Below, piece after piece: positions 16,736 to 25,646 of a stretch of DNA of 59,765 nucleotides. The notes under the pieces were generated by a model, which did no database searches, was not told where the DNA came from, and saw only the letters and a program-made list of their open reading frames with translations. The stretch's first letter is position 1; every line of letters begins with the position of its first letter. This DNA is from Peptostreptococcus stomatis DSM 17678 (GTDB taxonomy: Bacteria > Bacillota > Clostridia > Peptostreptococcales > Peptostreptococcaceae): positions 1 through 59,765 of the forward strand of contig NZ_ADGQ01000070.1 in assembly GCF_000147675.1 (NCBI RefSeq), given 5' to 3'. The position numbers and the translations under genes were made by a program.

Positions 16736-17743
16736 CTATCTCGTTCCTATTGTAATTACTGTCTTACCCCTAGATCTTCCATTGGCAACCTTGTCTAAGG
16801 CCTTATTAACGTCTTCAAAGGAATAAACAGTATCTATTGATGGCTTGATTCTAAGAGTCTCAAATATGTCAGCCACCTCCTGCAATTGCCTTCCGTTAGA
16901 TTCTACAAATATAAAGTCATATGTAATACCATACTTGTCTGCCAACTTATCAAACTTACGCCCTGCAATGCCTAAAAGAAACTGCTTCCATTTTGGCAGG
17001 TTCATCCTCTTGGCAAAGGCTCCATTAGGCATACCTCTTAGAGATACTAAACTTCCATCCTTTTTTAAAATAGACATCTGCTTTTCAGTTTCATTGCCAC
17101 CAAGTGTATCTAATACATAATCAATATTGGATAAAATCTCTGTATAATCTTCCGTTTTATAGTCTATAAACTGACTTGCACCTAGTTCCAAGACCCTATC
17201 TTTATTTTCTGCACTTCCATTAGTTATGACCCTAAGTCCCTTAGCTTTGGCAATAGGTATAGCCATGGCACCTACACTTCCCGTACCACCTGAAATAAAG
17301 ATTGTCTTTCCAGCTTCTGCTTTCATTATGTCAAGAGCTTGCATTATTGTAAGTCCTGTTAGTGGCACTGCAGCTGCCTCTATATCTGAAAGGTAATCAG
17401 GCACCAATGCGAGTGCGTTTTCATCTACAGATACATATTCGGCAAAAGCACCTATCCTATCAAGGGGTAGCCTTGCAAAAACACGGTCATTTAACTTTGT
17501 TTTTGTAACTCTTGCTCCTATTTTTTCAACTATACCTACAAATTCATTGCCTGCCACTAGTGGTAACTTATATGGTACTATCATCTTAACTTCACCACGA
17601 GAAATCATATTGTCTAGTGGATTTACTCCTGCTGCTAATACCCTTACAAGTACATCCCTTTCTCCTATAGCTGGCCTATCTATGTCTACTAAATCTACTG
17701 AAATATTGTTCTTATTATATTCTATTACTTGTGTTGCTTTCAT
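16736..17743 (-). CDS. Zinc-independent MDR oxidoreductase (quinone reductase-like)
   Basis: A 335-residue NADP-dependent medium-chain dehydrogenase/reductase. The N-terminal GroES-like domain has AGVNPLDNMI and GNEFVGIVEKIGA in place of the zinc ligands of true alcohol dehydrogenases. The Rossmann domain has GGTGSVGAMAI (about 151-161), and a C-terminal SRGKTVITI ends the fold. GAGGAG lies before the ATG and overlaps the stop of the Rrf2 gene (9-base gap), so the two are translationally linked. Regulation by that repressor, in response to quinones or electrophiles, is a reasonable inference. Confidence 0.87.
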   Translation of the reverse strand: MKATQVIEYNKNNISVDLVDIDRPAIGERDVLVRVLAAGVNPLDNMISRGEVKMIVPYKLPLVAGNEFVGIVEKIGARVTKTKLNDRVFARLPLDRIGAFAEYVSVDENALALVPDYLSDIEAAAVPLTGLTIMQALDIMKAEAGKTIFISGGTGSVGAMAIPIAKAKGLRVITNGSAENKDRVLELGASQFIDYKTEDYTEILSNIDYVLDTLGGNETEKQMSILKKDGSLVSLRGMPNGAFAKRMNLPKWKQFLLGIAGRKFDKLADKYGITYDFIFVESNGRQLQEVADIFETLRIKPSIDTVYSFEDVNKALDKVANGRSRGKTVITIGTR

Positions 17744-17752
17744 TTTACTCCT

Positions 17753-18178
17753 CTACTTAATCTTCTTATTATAAATATTATACATGTTTTCTACTAAGGA
17801 TTTAAGTGTTTCCTTCCTTAAATTTAAAATTAACTGTTTTTCTGACTCTTCAAATATAGGTAGCAAGGCCTCCCTAATATTCTCCCCTACTGGACATTCC
17901 TGATTTGATGTATCATGAATATGAAGCAATTCTTTTTCTGGATATACTGCAAAGTAGACCATGTCCAAGGTAAGTTCATCTGATGCAATTTTTAAACTCA
18001 TCCCCTTTTTCCCCTGTTTACTTTCAATTATATTTGCTGATTTTAATAAGATAATAATCTTCCTAATATAACTGGCATTAGTACCAACGCTTTTAGCTAA
18101 AAGTTCTGATGTAACTATATCTTTGGTTTCTTCTATATATACTAAAATATGAAGTGCTATAGAAAATTTTGTATCCAT
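17753..18178 (-). CDS. Rrf2 family transcriptional regulator
   Basis: A 141-residue repressor with an N-terminal winged helix (FSIALHILVYIEE, ELLAKSVGTNASYIRKIIILL) and the YwnA-type C-terminal dimerisation helix. Only one Cys (QECPVG, about residue 95) is present, against three in the Fe-S-binding IscR/NsrR members, so a thiol-based switch is more likely than a cluster. AGGAGG precedes the ATG. It heads the operon with the MDR enzyme and has a large palindrome over its own promoter. Confidence 0.9.
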   Translation of the reverse strand: MDTKFSIALHILVYIEETKDIVTSELLAKSVGTNASYIRKIIILLKSANIIESKQGKKGMSLKIASDELTLDMVYFAVYPEKELLHIHDTSNQECPVGENIREALLPIFEESEKQLILNLRKETLKSLVENMYNIYNKKIK

Positions 18179-18210
18179 ATACTAACCTCCTCTTCTTTGT
18201 TTATGTATGT

Positions 18211-18247
18211 ATTATAACATGTATTTGTATTGAATACAAGTACATGT
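18211..18247 (-). promoter_or_regulatory. Rrf2 operator and promoter
   Basis: 18217-18247 is a 31-bp palindrome with a single mismatched pair and a core TTGTATT-C-AATACAA. It covers the minus-strand -35 TTGTAT (18234-18239) and the 17-base spacer to -10 TATAAT (18211-18216). Repressor binding would exclude polymerase. Confidence 0.8.
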
Positions 18248-18343
18248 TGTCTTTTTTTATAATTTATTTTATATTACATATTATACTTGTACTTACAGGT
18301 CTATTTAATATCCCTAATTTTTCAACTTATTTATCCATCTAGA

Positions 18344-18372
18344 TTGTAATTTTTACATAAAAATAATATAAT
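18344..18372 (+). promoter_or_regulatory. Sigma-A promoter of the second CWB2 gene
   Basis: TTGTAA (18344-18349), 17-base spacer, TATAAT (18367-18372). This gives a leader of about 98 nt before the ATG at 18477. Confidence 0.65.
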
Positions 18373-18476
18373 CTAAGTATAAATACAAATAATTTTCTAT
18401 TAGTTAAACTATCTGTTACAATCTAAAAAACAATCGTCTACAATTAAAATTTTATATAGTCAGGAGGTATTTTGTT

Positions 18477-19487
18477 ATGATTAAACTATTAAAAAAATCA
18501 TTATTCTTACTGTGTTCCTTAGCCCTACTACTGCCATCTGTTGCGAGTGCAGATATGGAAATCGCTAGAATTGCCGGCCAGGATAGGTATGTAACTTCAT
18601 CCCTGGTAGCCACTAATTTTTTAAACTCCCAGTACCTTATAATTGCCAGTGGTGAAAAATATCCTGATGCAATAATGGGTGGCTGTTTGTCAACCCAGAT
18701 TAAAAGTCCTATTCTCTTAGTACAAAAGAATAATATACCCGACTCAATTAAGATGGAGCTCCGTAGATTTACACCAAAGAAGATCTTTGTTTTAGGTGGT
18801 CAATCCAGTATTTCTGATTCTAATATAAGGAAAATTAAATCTATATGTAATGCCCCTATACTTAGGGTAGCGGGTAAGGACAGGTACCAAACTGCTCATA
18901 AAATAGATAGGTTAAGAATAGATTTACAAAACTTGACAGAGGAACAATGGGACGGAATCACTAGACACTATATAGGTGCTGTGAGTGGTGAAAATTTCTA
19001 TGATGCCCTATATGCTGCCCCTTATATAGGTCTAAGAAAATTTGAGACAGGCTGGATAATGTCACTTATATTCTGCCATAGTGTTGAAGATTTTATGAAG
19101 GAAAGTGAAGATAGTGTTGAATCACTTGGCTTTTTGATAGGTGATATAAAGGTGTTGAACAGCGAAGGTTTTTACTATCCAACCATCATAAAGGGTCGTA
19201 ATAGGTATGAGACTTCGGCTATGATAGCTTCGAATTATTATAATAAATACATCCTTAACCTTCCTTGTGATACTGTTGTGATAGTCAGTGGAGAAAACTA
19301 CCCAGATGGACTTTCAGCTGCTGGTTTTACTGCACTATATAATGCCCCTATTTTGCTTACACCAAAGAAACATTTAGATCCTGCTGTTAGGTCATTCTTG
19401 AAAAATAATCCGGTTCGTAAGGTAATCATTGTTGGTGGAGAAAATTCGGTATCTAAGAGCGTTGAAGATGAGTTAGGTCATCTATAG
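18477..19487 (+). CDS. Secreted CWB2 protein (three repeats)
   Basis: 336 residues: signal peptide (LLKKSLFLLCSLALLLPSVASA, read here as a Lys-rich n-region plus a 15-residue core, cut after ASA), then three CWB2 repeats filling the whole mature protein. Signatures: IAGQDRYVTS, VLGGQSSIS, VAGKDRYQTA, VSGENFYDAL, RNRYETSA and IVGGENSVS. There is no separate functional domain, unlike most Cwp proteins, so it may be a minor surface component. AGGAGG lies 9 bases before the ATG. Monocistronic, with its own promoter and terminator. The middle repeat is divergent, with an insertion-rich loop. Confidence 0.87.
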   Translation: MIKLLKKSLFLLCSLALLLPSVASADMEIARIAGQDRYVTSSLVATNFLNSQYLIIASGEKYPDAIMGGCLSTQIKSPILLVQKNNIPDSIKMELRRFTPKKIFVLGGQSSISDSNIRKIKSICNAPILRVAGKDRYQTAHKIDRLRIDLQNLTEEQWDGITRHYIGAVSGENFYDALYAAPYIGLRKFETGWIMSLIFCHSVEDFMKESEDSVESLGFLIGDIKVLNSEGFYYPTIIKGRNRYETSAMIASNYYNKYILNLPCDTVVIVSGENYPDGLSAAGFTALYNAPILLTPKKHLDPAVRSFLKNNPVRKVIIVGGENSVSKSVEDELGHL

Positions 19488-19493
19488 GGATTA

Positions 19494-19528
19494 AAAAAGT
19501 CCACGACCAAATTGGCCGTGGGCTTTTT
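19494..19528 (+). terminator. Intrinsic terminator of the second CWB2 gene
   Basis: A stem of about 15 bp with one mismatch (19494-19508 with 19514-19528), ending in five T. It begins 7 bases after the stop codon. Confidence 0.85.
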
Positions 19529-19597
19529 CCTGCAAATCATATTTTGTAGGATGTCTAATTAAAGTTTTTCACAGACTCATAATAAAATTATTCCACT

Positions 19598-20113
19598 TTA
19601 CTTTTTAGACCCTTTATAGTCCGATAGTGCCCTTATTGCAATATTCAAGCTTCTTTTACCTCTTTTCTTTTCCTTATTTTCCCTAACAGAACTAACTAGG
19701 GTTATTTTCCGGTCAGGCAGCTTTAGTATATAAGTTTCATACCAAAAGGGCTGTGGTTTAGGTATCTTAATGACCAGGTCCCCCTTATTAATCTGAATCT
19801 CTTGTTCCCTCCAGTTTAATAGGGCATAGTTTTCATAAAGGTCAATATGTCCTTCTAGGTCTTCATGACTCCAAATCTTCTTAGCAAACCAGGTTGGAAC
19901 CAGCATAAATATAGGAATCAAGGCGAATATCAAGTAAACCGCATGCATGGGATGTTGCCTAAAATATACTGGTCCATATTCTGGCCCCTTATCTATACCA
20001 GTTATCTTCAAAAAACCAAAAAACGCCAGTAACCCAAGTCCTACTCCCAATATTACTAGTATATATAGGACGTCTGGCCTGTATTTATTATATCTAAATT
20101 TTATTTTTTTCAT
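19598..20113 (-). CDS. Uncharacterised two-helix membrane protein
   Basis: 171 residues with two membrane segments (about 15-36 and 58-76) followed by a cytoplasmic beta-rich tail (LYENYALLNWREQEIQINKGDLVIKI). It resembles small PH-like or YcxB-type membrane proteins only in layout. AAGGAAG precedes the ATG. Function unknown. Confidence 0.55.
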   Translation of the reverse strand: MKKIKFRYNKYRPDVLYILVILGVGLGLLAFFGFLKITGIDKGPEYGPVYFRQHPMHAVYLIFALIPIFMLVPTWFAKKIWSHEDLEGHIDLYENYALLNWREQEIQINKGDLVIKIPKPQPFWYETYILKLPDRKITLVSSVRENKEKKRGKRSLNIAIRALSDYKGSKK

Positions 20114-20243
20114 ATTTACTTCCTTTTTTGCTCTCTTTTATTGCTACTTCCCTGCTTCATTGATTTCCCTATTAATATTATTTCCAGGTACTCTTAATCC
20201 TTCGTTTTTACTTTTGATTATTTATTTTTTACTTTTCATTTAC

Positions 20244-20389
20244 ATTATATCATTTTTACATGGTTTTTTATAAGTTAAAATTGTCTTTATTTAGGTGTAT
20301 ACATATTTAAAGCTATATAATATTTATACCTCAACTATATTTGCCTTAAGAATATTTTTTTACCCTGATTGCCTCTATAATGATATAAT
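20244..20389. promoter_or_regulatory. Two divergent extended -10 promoters
   Basis: In the 324-base gap between the divergent membrane-protein genes, the minus strand has TG-A-TATAAT (-10 at 20244-20249) and the plus strand TG-A-TATAAT (-10 at 20384-20389). Neither has a clear -35. Nothing else is visible there. Confidence 0.5.
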
Positions 20390-20437
20390 TTACTTATACT
20401 TAATTATAGAATTTTAAACTAGAAAAGAGGACTAGAT

Positions 20438-21460
20438 ATGGGCTTTTTTATAACAGTAATAGGTTTTTACCTTGTTTTCCTACTGTCATTTTTATTTACT
20501 ATTTATATCTATTTCAGGCTTGCAATGGCTGTAAAGGCAGGCGAAGATGTTCCTAAATGGATTTATCTGATAGGTCAGGGTTTTAGGCATAGACATTACA
20601 ATACCCTTAATGATGTCACTGATTCTACAGCTCTAAGGGAGGCAACCTTTTTTATGTTGCGTCTTGTAATCGTCAATATTATTGTATTTATTGCACTCTA
20701 TTACAAAACATATAATTTACAAAAAGCACTATATACTTGTTTAAGAGCCCAGATGCCTATTGTTCTTGCAACTATCTTCATTCAGGGTATTATAAAAATC
20801 ATTTCGATAAGTCGTAACAAGACCAATAAACCTATATATATGTACTCTTCATCAAATGCAGTAATAGGAGGCTTTTTTTTCACTTCTTTCATCCTTACTT
20901 TGTGTATATCCATATCAGGTTTTCCTGCTGAGCCTGTCACAGTACAAGTAGACAAGACCAGCCTGGTTGTGGGAGAAACAAGGGCTTCTGACCTCTTGTC
21001 TTCAGGCTTTACCTTTTACAAGAAAAGTCCTGATAGTGAGATTGTAAACAAGCGTAATGACCACTTTTATTATGGTGAACTTGTAGAACTGGTGAAAGAT
21101 GGCAAGCCATATGGCTATGTGTCCCTTACACCAGAGTTATCAGATTCGGACAAGGTCAAAAACTGCATAGTGACTTTTTATGGAATAAAGGCCGATAATG
21201 AACAATTATCCAAGGTTAGGTTTAATAATATAGACTTGTCAAAACTAACCATCAAAGACTTCAAGACTCGGAAATTAAGAGATATTTTTTCGCTAAACCC
21301 CCTAGATTATGAGGAAGTAAAGAATGATATATTTTTCTGCCTTAAACTACAGACATCCGGATATGCCTTGTGGAAGGCATACCGTATTGAAGCTAATTTT
21401 AATTCGGACTATTCGCCTGATCGATATGGCGTTAGGGCCCAACATACAATATGGGAGTAG
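20438..21460 (+). CDS. Uncharacterised membrane protein with extracytoplasmic domain
   Basis: 340 residues: four membrane segments in the first 165 residues, then a soluble domain of about 170 residues. That domain (SLVVGETRASDLLSSGFTFY, YGELVELVKDGKPYGYVSLTPE) looks like a small beta domain seen in secreted Gram-positive proteins. No family recognised. GAGGA precedes the ATG. Its stop codon lies inside the stem of the following hairpin. Confidence 0.6.
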   Translation: MGFFITVIGFYLVFLLSFLFTIYIYFRLAMAVKAGEDVPKWIYLIGQGFRHRHYNTLNDVTDSTALREATFFMLRLVIVNIIVFIALYYKTYNLQKALYTCLRAQMPIVLATIFIQGIIKIISISRNKTNKPIYMYSSSNAVIGGFFFTSFILTLCISISGFPAEPVTVQVDKTSLVVGETRASDLLSSGFTFYKKSPDSEIVNKRNDHFYYGELVELVKDGKPYGYVSLTPELSDSDKVKNCIVTFYGIKADNEQLSKVRFNNIDLSKLTIKDFKTRKLRDIFSLNPLDYEEVKNDIFFCLKLQTSGYALWKAYRIEANFNSDYSPDRYGVRAQHTIWE

Positions 21461-21483
21461 GCATTATATACCTACTCCCATAT
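21449..21483. terminator. Hairpin between convergent genes, spanning a stop codon
   Basis: A 13-bp perfect stem (21449-21461 with 21471-21483). The plus-strand gene's TAG (21458-21460) lies within the left arm. The plus side continues ACTTTATTTATTATTTTTT, a loose T-tract. Confidence 0.6.
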
Positions 21484-21486
21484 ACT

Positions 21487-22536
21487 TTATTTATTATTTT
21501 TTACATAAAATGTTGCTTTTCCTTTGCCATGTCGTTCAATGTAGCCTTCTTCCGTCAATTTTTTGAGCATATTTTCAATTGTGGCTTTACCAAGGCTTGG
21601 AACTAATTCCATAATATCATTTTTTGTAAACATACCCAACTTATTATCCACTGCATTTCTCACAAGGTCAATTGTTGGTACTTTTTCATCTACATAATCG
21701 ACTCTCTCTTCAAAATCAATATATGCAGCCAATATAGTTCTTAGGATATACTTTATAAATGGTTCAATATTTTCTTCATTTTCATGCCAGCCTACACCAC
21801 TTTTTTCCAAAGCCATATAATAATTATCTTTATCTTTCTCTATTTTACTTTCCAAACTGATGTATTTCCCAATAAAATATCCTTGTCTATACAGCAATAA
21901 GGTTGTCAATAATCGGCTCATTCTTCCATTTCCATCATTGAATGGATGGATGCAAAGAAAATCATGAATAAAAATTGGAATTAAAAGCAGAGAATCTACT
22001 TCTTCTTTATCTAAAGCCCTATTTAATTCATCACAAACTTGTTCAATAGCACCCGGAGTTTCATAGGGTGATAGAGGTTTGAATTTTTCTACTGCATTAC
22101 CATATATATCTTTTTCAACAATAGAATTTTGTGTGTTTTTATATCGACCACCAATTCCTTTTCCACTATACTTAAATAGGTCTCTATGAAGTTGTAAAAT
22201 ATAATTACTACTAATCGGAATATATTCATAACTTTCGTGAATTATATTTAAGACATCCCTATATCCCAGAATTTCTTCTTCATCCCTATTCCTAGGAGTC
22301 GTTTTCTGATTCATTAAGTCTTTTATTCTAACTGCTGTGGTAACAATCCCTTCTATTTTATTTGAATCCTCTACACTTTGAATTTTAGCAATTTCAACTA
22401 ATTTATCTAAAACAGCAGGTTTGCGTTTTAAAAAAAGTTCTTGCTTTCCCTTGTGTTCATGGATTTGTACCAGCAGATTTATTATTTCACTATCCCATTT
22501 GCTTCTTGCTAAATTTTCATAATTAAAAACCCTCAT
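21487..22536 (-). CDS. Fic family protein (predicted AMP-transferase)
   Basis: 349 residues. The Fic core motif HPFNDGNGR (catalytic His197) is intact, so transfer of AMP (or another nucleotide) to a hydroxyl target is expected. An N-terminal inhibitory helix of class II form, SNKIEG (58-63, Glu62), would autoinhibit it. The C-terminus (about 280-349) is a winged helix (KNDIMELVPSLGKATIENMLKKL), which suggests DNA binding. Family length is normal. The gene stands alone behind a promoter dotted with TTTAGGC boxes, so it may regulate its own expression. Its cellular target is unknown. Confidence 0.88.
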   Translation of the reverse strand: MRVFNYENLARSKWDSEIINLLVQIHEHKGKQELFLKRKPAVLDKLVEIAKIQSVEDSNKIEGIVTTAVRIKDLMNQKTTPRNRDEEEILGYRDVLNIIHESYEYIPISSNYILQLHRDLFKYSGKGIGGRYKNTQNSIVEKDIYGNAVEKFKPLSPYETPGAIEQVCDELNRALDKEEVDSLLLIPIFIHDFLCIHPFNDGNGRMSRLLTTLLLYRQGYFIGKYISLESKIEKDKDNYYMALEKSGVGWHENEENIEPFIKYILRTILAAYIDFEERVDYVDEKVPTIDLVRNAVDNKLGMFTKNDIMELVPSLGKATIENMLKKLTEEGYIERHGKGKATFYVKNNK

Positions 22537-22557
22537 TCGCCTATCTCCTTTCCTTTC

Positions 22558-22601
22558 GCCTAATTATAGCATATTTTTAGGCAATTGTTAAGTGTTTAGG
22601 C
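22558..22601 (-). promoter_or_regulatory. Promoter of the Fic gene with repeated TTTAGGC boxes
   Basis: Minus-strand -35 TTAACA (22586-22591), 17-base spacer, -10 TATAAT (22563-22568). TTTAGGC (plus-strand reading) occurs at 22576-22582 and 22595-22601, 19 bases apart, and the inverse GCCTAA at 22558-22563. The boxes flank the promoter elements, as operators would. Confidence 0.6.
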
Positions 22602-22693
22602 GATTAGTTTAGTATGATGATCTTCTTCAATGGAGGAAGCTAACCAATATATACAAGAAATATATATGCGAAAGCCAGCTTTTTACCCTTATA

Positions 22694-23473
22694 TCATTTT
22701 GTATATAATTCCGGCCTAGTGATTAATAGGCCATACTTTAACTTTGGCAACTTAATCAATTCGTCATATAATTTTTTAGTTTCTCTGCAAGGTCTCAAGC
22801 TTAAATATTCTAAGTTTTCAAGGCTTAAGATAGGAGTATAGTCTTTACTTTTTAGCCTTACTGTTAAAAAACTAAAAAATCTCAACTGTTTCATTTCTGT
22901 TAAAAAATCCAGAGAATTTACATGAATATACTGAGGTCCAAGTCCATCACCTTCAATAGATAGACTCTCTAGGTTTTTAAGCCCAATAATCGGACTGTAA
23001 TCGTTGATTTTTTGAAAATTCTCTACCGACAAGGCCACAAGGTTTTTCAGTTTTGAAATTGCCTCTATGTTACTTACACTAGCACCCGATCCCAGGTGTA
23101 GATACTCAAGTTTGGTCAAGTTGGCAAGATTTGAAATATCAGGATAAAGACCCCATTTAATTTGTAATTTTTTAAGATTTTCCTGCTCACAAACAGCATT
23201 AAATAATTCTTGAGGCATCCTGGTAACAAATGTCAATTCTGTAAATGCGGTCTTATTATTTTTTAAAAAATCACACCATTCCTCTAATACTCTCTTCTTA
23301 TCTTTTGCTGTCTTGTATTGGGGTGTAAAGCTATCTCCCAATTGGGTGCAATTTATGATTAATTCTTTTTCCCCCTTGTAGTCAGATACCTCTACTATAC
23401 ACCTCTTGTCTGGTTCATCTTTATGAAAATAATTATGTCCGTATTTTATCTGCTTCTCTGTTAAAATTGACAT
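22694..23473 (-). CDS. Leucine-rich repeat protein
   Basis: 259 residues without a signal peptide. From about residue 95 there are at least five LRR-like turns (LKKLQIKW, LTKLEYLHLG, LKNLVALSVEN, LKNLESLSIEG, LENLEYLSLR). AGGGAG precedes the ATG. LRR proteins bind other proteins; the partner is unknown. The small N-terminal domain (about 1-90) is not recognised. Confidence 0.65.
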   Translation of the reverse strand: MSILTEKQIKYGHNYFHKDEPDKRCIVEVSDYKGEKELIINCTQLGDSFTPQYKTAKDKKRVLEEWCDFLKNNKTAFTELTFVTRMPQELFNAVCEQENLKKLQIKWGLYPDISNLANLTKLEYLHLGSGASVSNIEAISKLKNLVALSVENFQKINDYSPIIGLKNLESLSIEGDGLGPQYIHVNSLDFLTEMKQLRFFSFLTVRLKSKDYTPILSLENLEYLSLRPCRETKKLYDELIKLPKLKYGLLITRPELYTK

Positions 23474-23537
23474 TACTTTTACTCCCTATATCCATTATTC
23501 TTAAAATGTCTACCTAAGATAATTAAACACTATTGAT

Positions 23538-24086
23538 TTAATTATTCTCCTTTTCAAGAATTTCTGCTATCTTTTCATATGTCTTTCCATTTCTAATGGT
23601 AATTTTCTTGTAAAAATCTTGTTTTATTAGCTTTTTATGGTAGGTAGATTTTAAATATTCAGACTCATCGTACTTGCCCCAAAATATCGCATTTCTTCCT
23701 ATATGAACTATTTCATTGTAGAATTGGGATTCATTTATGAAATCTATAATATCTGATTTATCAATTTGGTTTGGTATAAAAAGAACATCTCTTCTTGCAA
23801 GCTCTCCGTACCACCAATCAGGCAATTCTGACCTTTCTTCTAAATAAGCCTCTTTGCTTATTAAAGCAAAAGGGATAGAAAAGTCATAGTTATTTTCTAA
23901 TAAATTTCTTATCTTTGATATACAGTTTTTAGAGCTTTGAATACTAGTGAAAAATAAATTTCCACTGTTGATATAGGAACTAACATCTTCAAAGCCCTCA
24001 TTTAACAATAATTCTTTTAAATCACCCATAGATACCTTATTCTTGCCACCTACATTTATTCCACGTAGTAAAAGTATATATCTCAA
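23538..24086 (-). CDS. DUF1697 domain protein
   Basis: 182 residues beginning with the DUF1697 signature (YILLLRGINVGGKNKVSM, then SYINSGNLFF near residue 40). The start is TTG at 24086, 8 bases after GGAGG. No biochemical role is established for the family. It lies 19 bases after rlmD on the same strand. Confidence 0.85.
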   Translation of the reverse strand: MRYILLLRGINVGGKNKVSMGDLKELLLNEGFEDVSSYINSGNLFFTSIQSSKNCISKIRNLLENNYDFSIPFALISKEAYLEERSELPDWWYGELARRDVLFIPNQIDKSDIIDFINESQFYNEIVHIGRNAIFWGKYDESEYLKSTYHKKLIKQDFYKKITIRNGKTYEKIAEILEKENN

Positions 24087-24105
24087 CTAATTAACCTCCA
24101 TAAAT

Positions 24106-25473
24106 TCATATCCCTTCGGACCTAACTAATAATGCCACACTTTCACAATGTGGTCCTGACGGGAACATATCCATCAGCTTCAACTTGTCTAACTTATAGC
24201 CCCTAGATTCAAATTCAACCACATTTTCAACCAATGACTTAGGGTTACAACTGACATAGACTATCTCACCTGCCCCAAATTCTGCTATGTCCTTGACACC
24301 ATTGCCCAGTATACCTGCCCTCGGTGGGTCCACTATTATAAGGTCCGCTTTTTCAGGAAGAGACGTCACTAGCTTGGCCACGTCACCTGCTATAAATTCA
24401 CAGTTATCTAGCTTATTAAGGCCTGCATTATGGTTGGCAGCTACTACTGCCTCTTCTACCAACTCTATCCCGTAAACCTTCTTGGCAGTCTTGGCCATAA
24501 GTTGGCCTATAGTACCTGTTCCACTGTATAGGTCAAAGACTACCTTGCCATCTCCCTTGTCACCAGCAAATTCTCTGGCGATAGTGTATAGGACCTCTGC
24601 CCCCTTGGTATTTGTCTGGAAGAAGGAAAAAGGTGATATCTTAAACCTCAAGCCTAGGACTTCCTCATAGAAGTAGTCCCTACCATGTAGGATTCGTAAT
24701 TCATCACACTGGACTGCATCAGCCAGGCCGTCATTTATGGTATGTAAGATACCTACTAGTTGATTTTCAAGGTCTAAGCCCAATAGGAAGTCCTTATAAT
24801 CTTCCATCCTGTAGTCGACCTGGGAAGATGTAACTATATTTACCATAATTTCACCAGTATTTTCACCCCTCCTGACTACCAGGTGTCTTAGGTAGCCTTG
24901 GTGATTAAAGGTCCTGTAGTATGGCAGGCCTTTTTCTTCAAAGTAGTCCCTGGTCCCGACCATTATCTTCCTAAAGTCCTCATCTATTATCCTACAATCA
25001 TCAACTGTGACTATGTCTATAAACCTACCAACCTTATGCATACCAAGTGATAGGGGACCATCCTTATACTCGTCTCCAAAGGTGAATTCCATCTTGTTCC
25101 TATAGGCGTACTGGCTAGGGCTACCCTGGATCCCCAGGAAGTCATAGTCTTTAATACCAGCCTTGTCGAAAAGTTCAAGTATCTGATTTCTCTTGATTTC
25201 TAATTGTTTTTCATAGGGAATGGATAGGATTGAGCATCCTCCACACTGTCTAAAATGCTTACAGACTGGGGCAGTTTCCATATCAGATGGTTCAAGTAGC
25301 TCTAATAGTTTTACCTCACCGCTGTCTGACCTGGATTTTTTTACCACTGCCCTTACCTTCTGGCCTGTGATACCACCCTTCATCTTTATTCTCTTATCTT
25401 CATAAATAGAGCGGGATACACCACCAAACTCCATCTTTCCTACTTCAAATTCTATTATATCTTTCCTCTTCAT
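24106..25473 (-). CDS. rlmD: 23S rRNA (uracil-C5)-methyltransferase, RlmD/RumA type
   Basis: 455 residues from the ATG at 25473 (AAAGGT 8 bases upstream; GTG and TTG codons just before are too close to it). An N-terminal TRAM-like RNA-binding domain (about 5-60) is followed by the 4Fe-4S cysteines Cys71-x5-Cys77-x2-Cys80 and a later VDDC, then the SAM domain (VFDLYSGTGTIGQLMA), DPPRAG and the catalytic YVSCNPKSL. It would methylate U1939 or a similar uracil of 23S rRNA. Gram-positives often carry several paralogues (RlmCD-like), so the exact uracil is uncertain. Confidence 0.85.
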   Translation of the reverse strand: MKRKDIIEFEVGKMEFGGVSRSIYEDKRIKMKGGITGQKVRAVVKKSRSDSGEVKLLELLEPSDMETAPVCKHFRQCGGCSILSIPYEKQLEIKRNQILELFDKAGIKDYDFLGIQGSPSQYAYRNKMEFTFGDEYKDGPLSLGMHKVGRFIDIVTVDDCRIIDEDFRKIMVGTRDYFEEKGLPYYRTFNHQGYLRHLVVRRGENTGEIMVNIVTSSQVDYRMEDYKDFLLGLDLENQLVGILHTINDGLADAVQCDELRILHGRDYFYEEVLGLRFKISPFSFFQTNTKGAEVLYTIAREFAGDKGDGKVVFDLYSGTGTIGQLMAKTAKKVYGIELVEEAVVAANHNAGLNKLDNCEFIAGDVAKLVTSLPEKADLIIVDPPRAGILGNGVKDIAEFGAGEIVYVSCNPKSLVENVVEFESRGYKLDKLKLMDMFPSGPHCESVALLVRSEGI

Positions 25474-25646
25474 CAACACTTACCTTTCTAACTGGCCTAT
25501 AAATTGTCTCTTTTTATCTTTCTAGATTTATTTCTATTAGTATTTAACTGTCATTTCTTCCCTTATTTTTCTTGTGTTCTTTATTCTATTTCTATATTAA
25601 ATTTACAAGTTGTATTTATACAACCATAATTACTTGTTATCCTATA

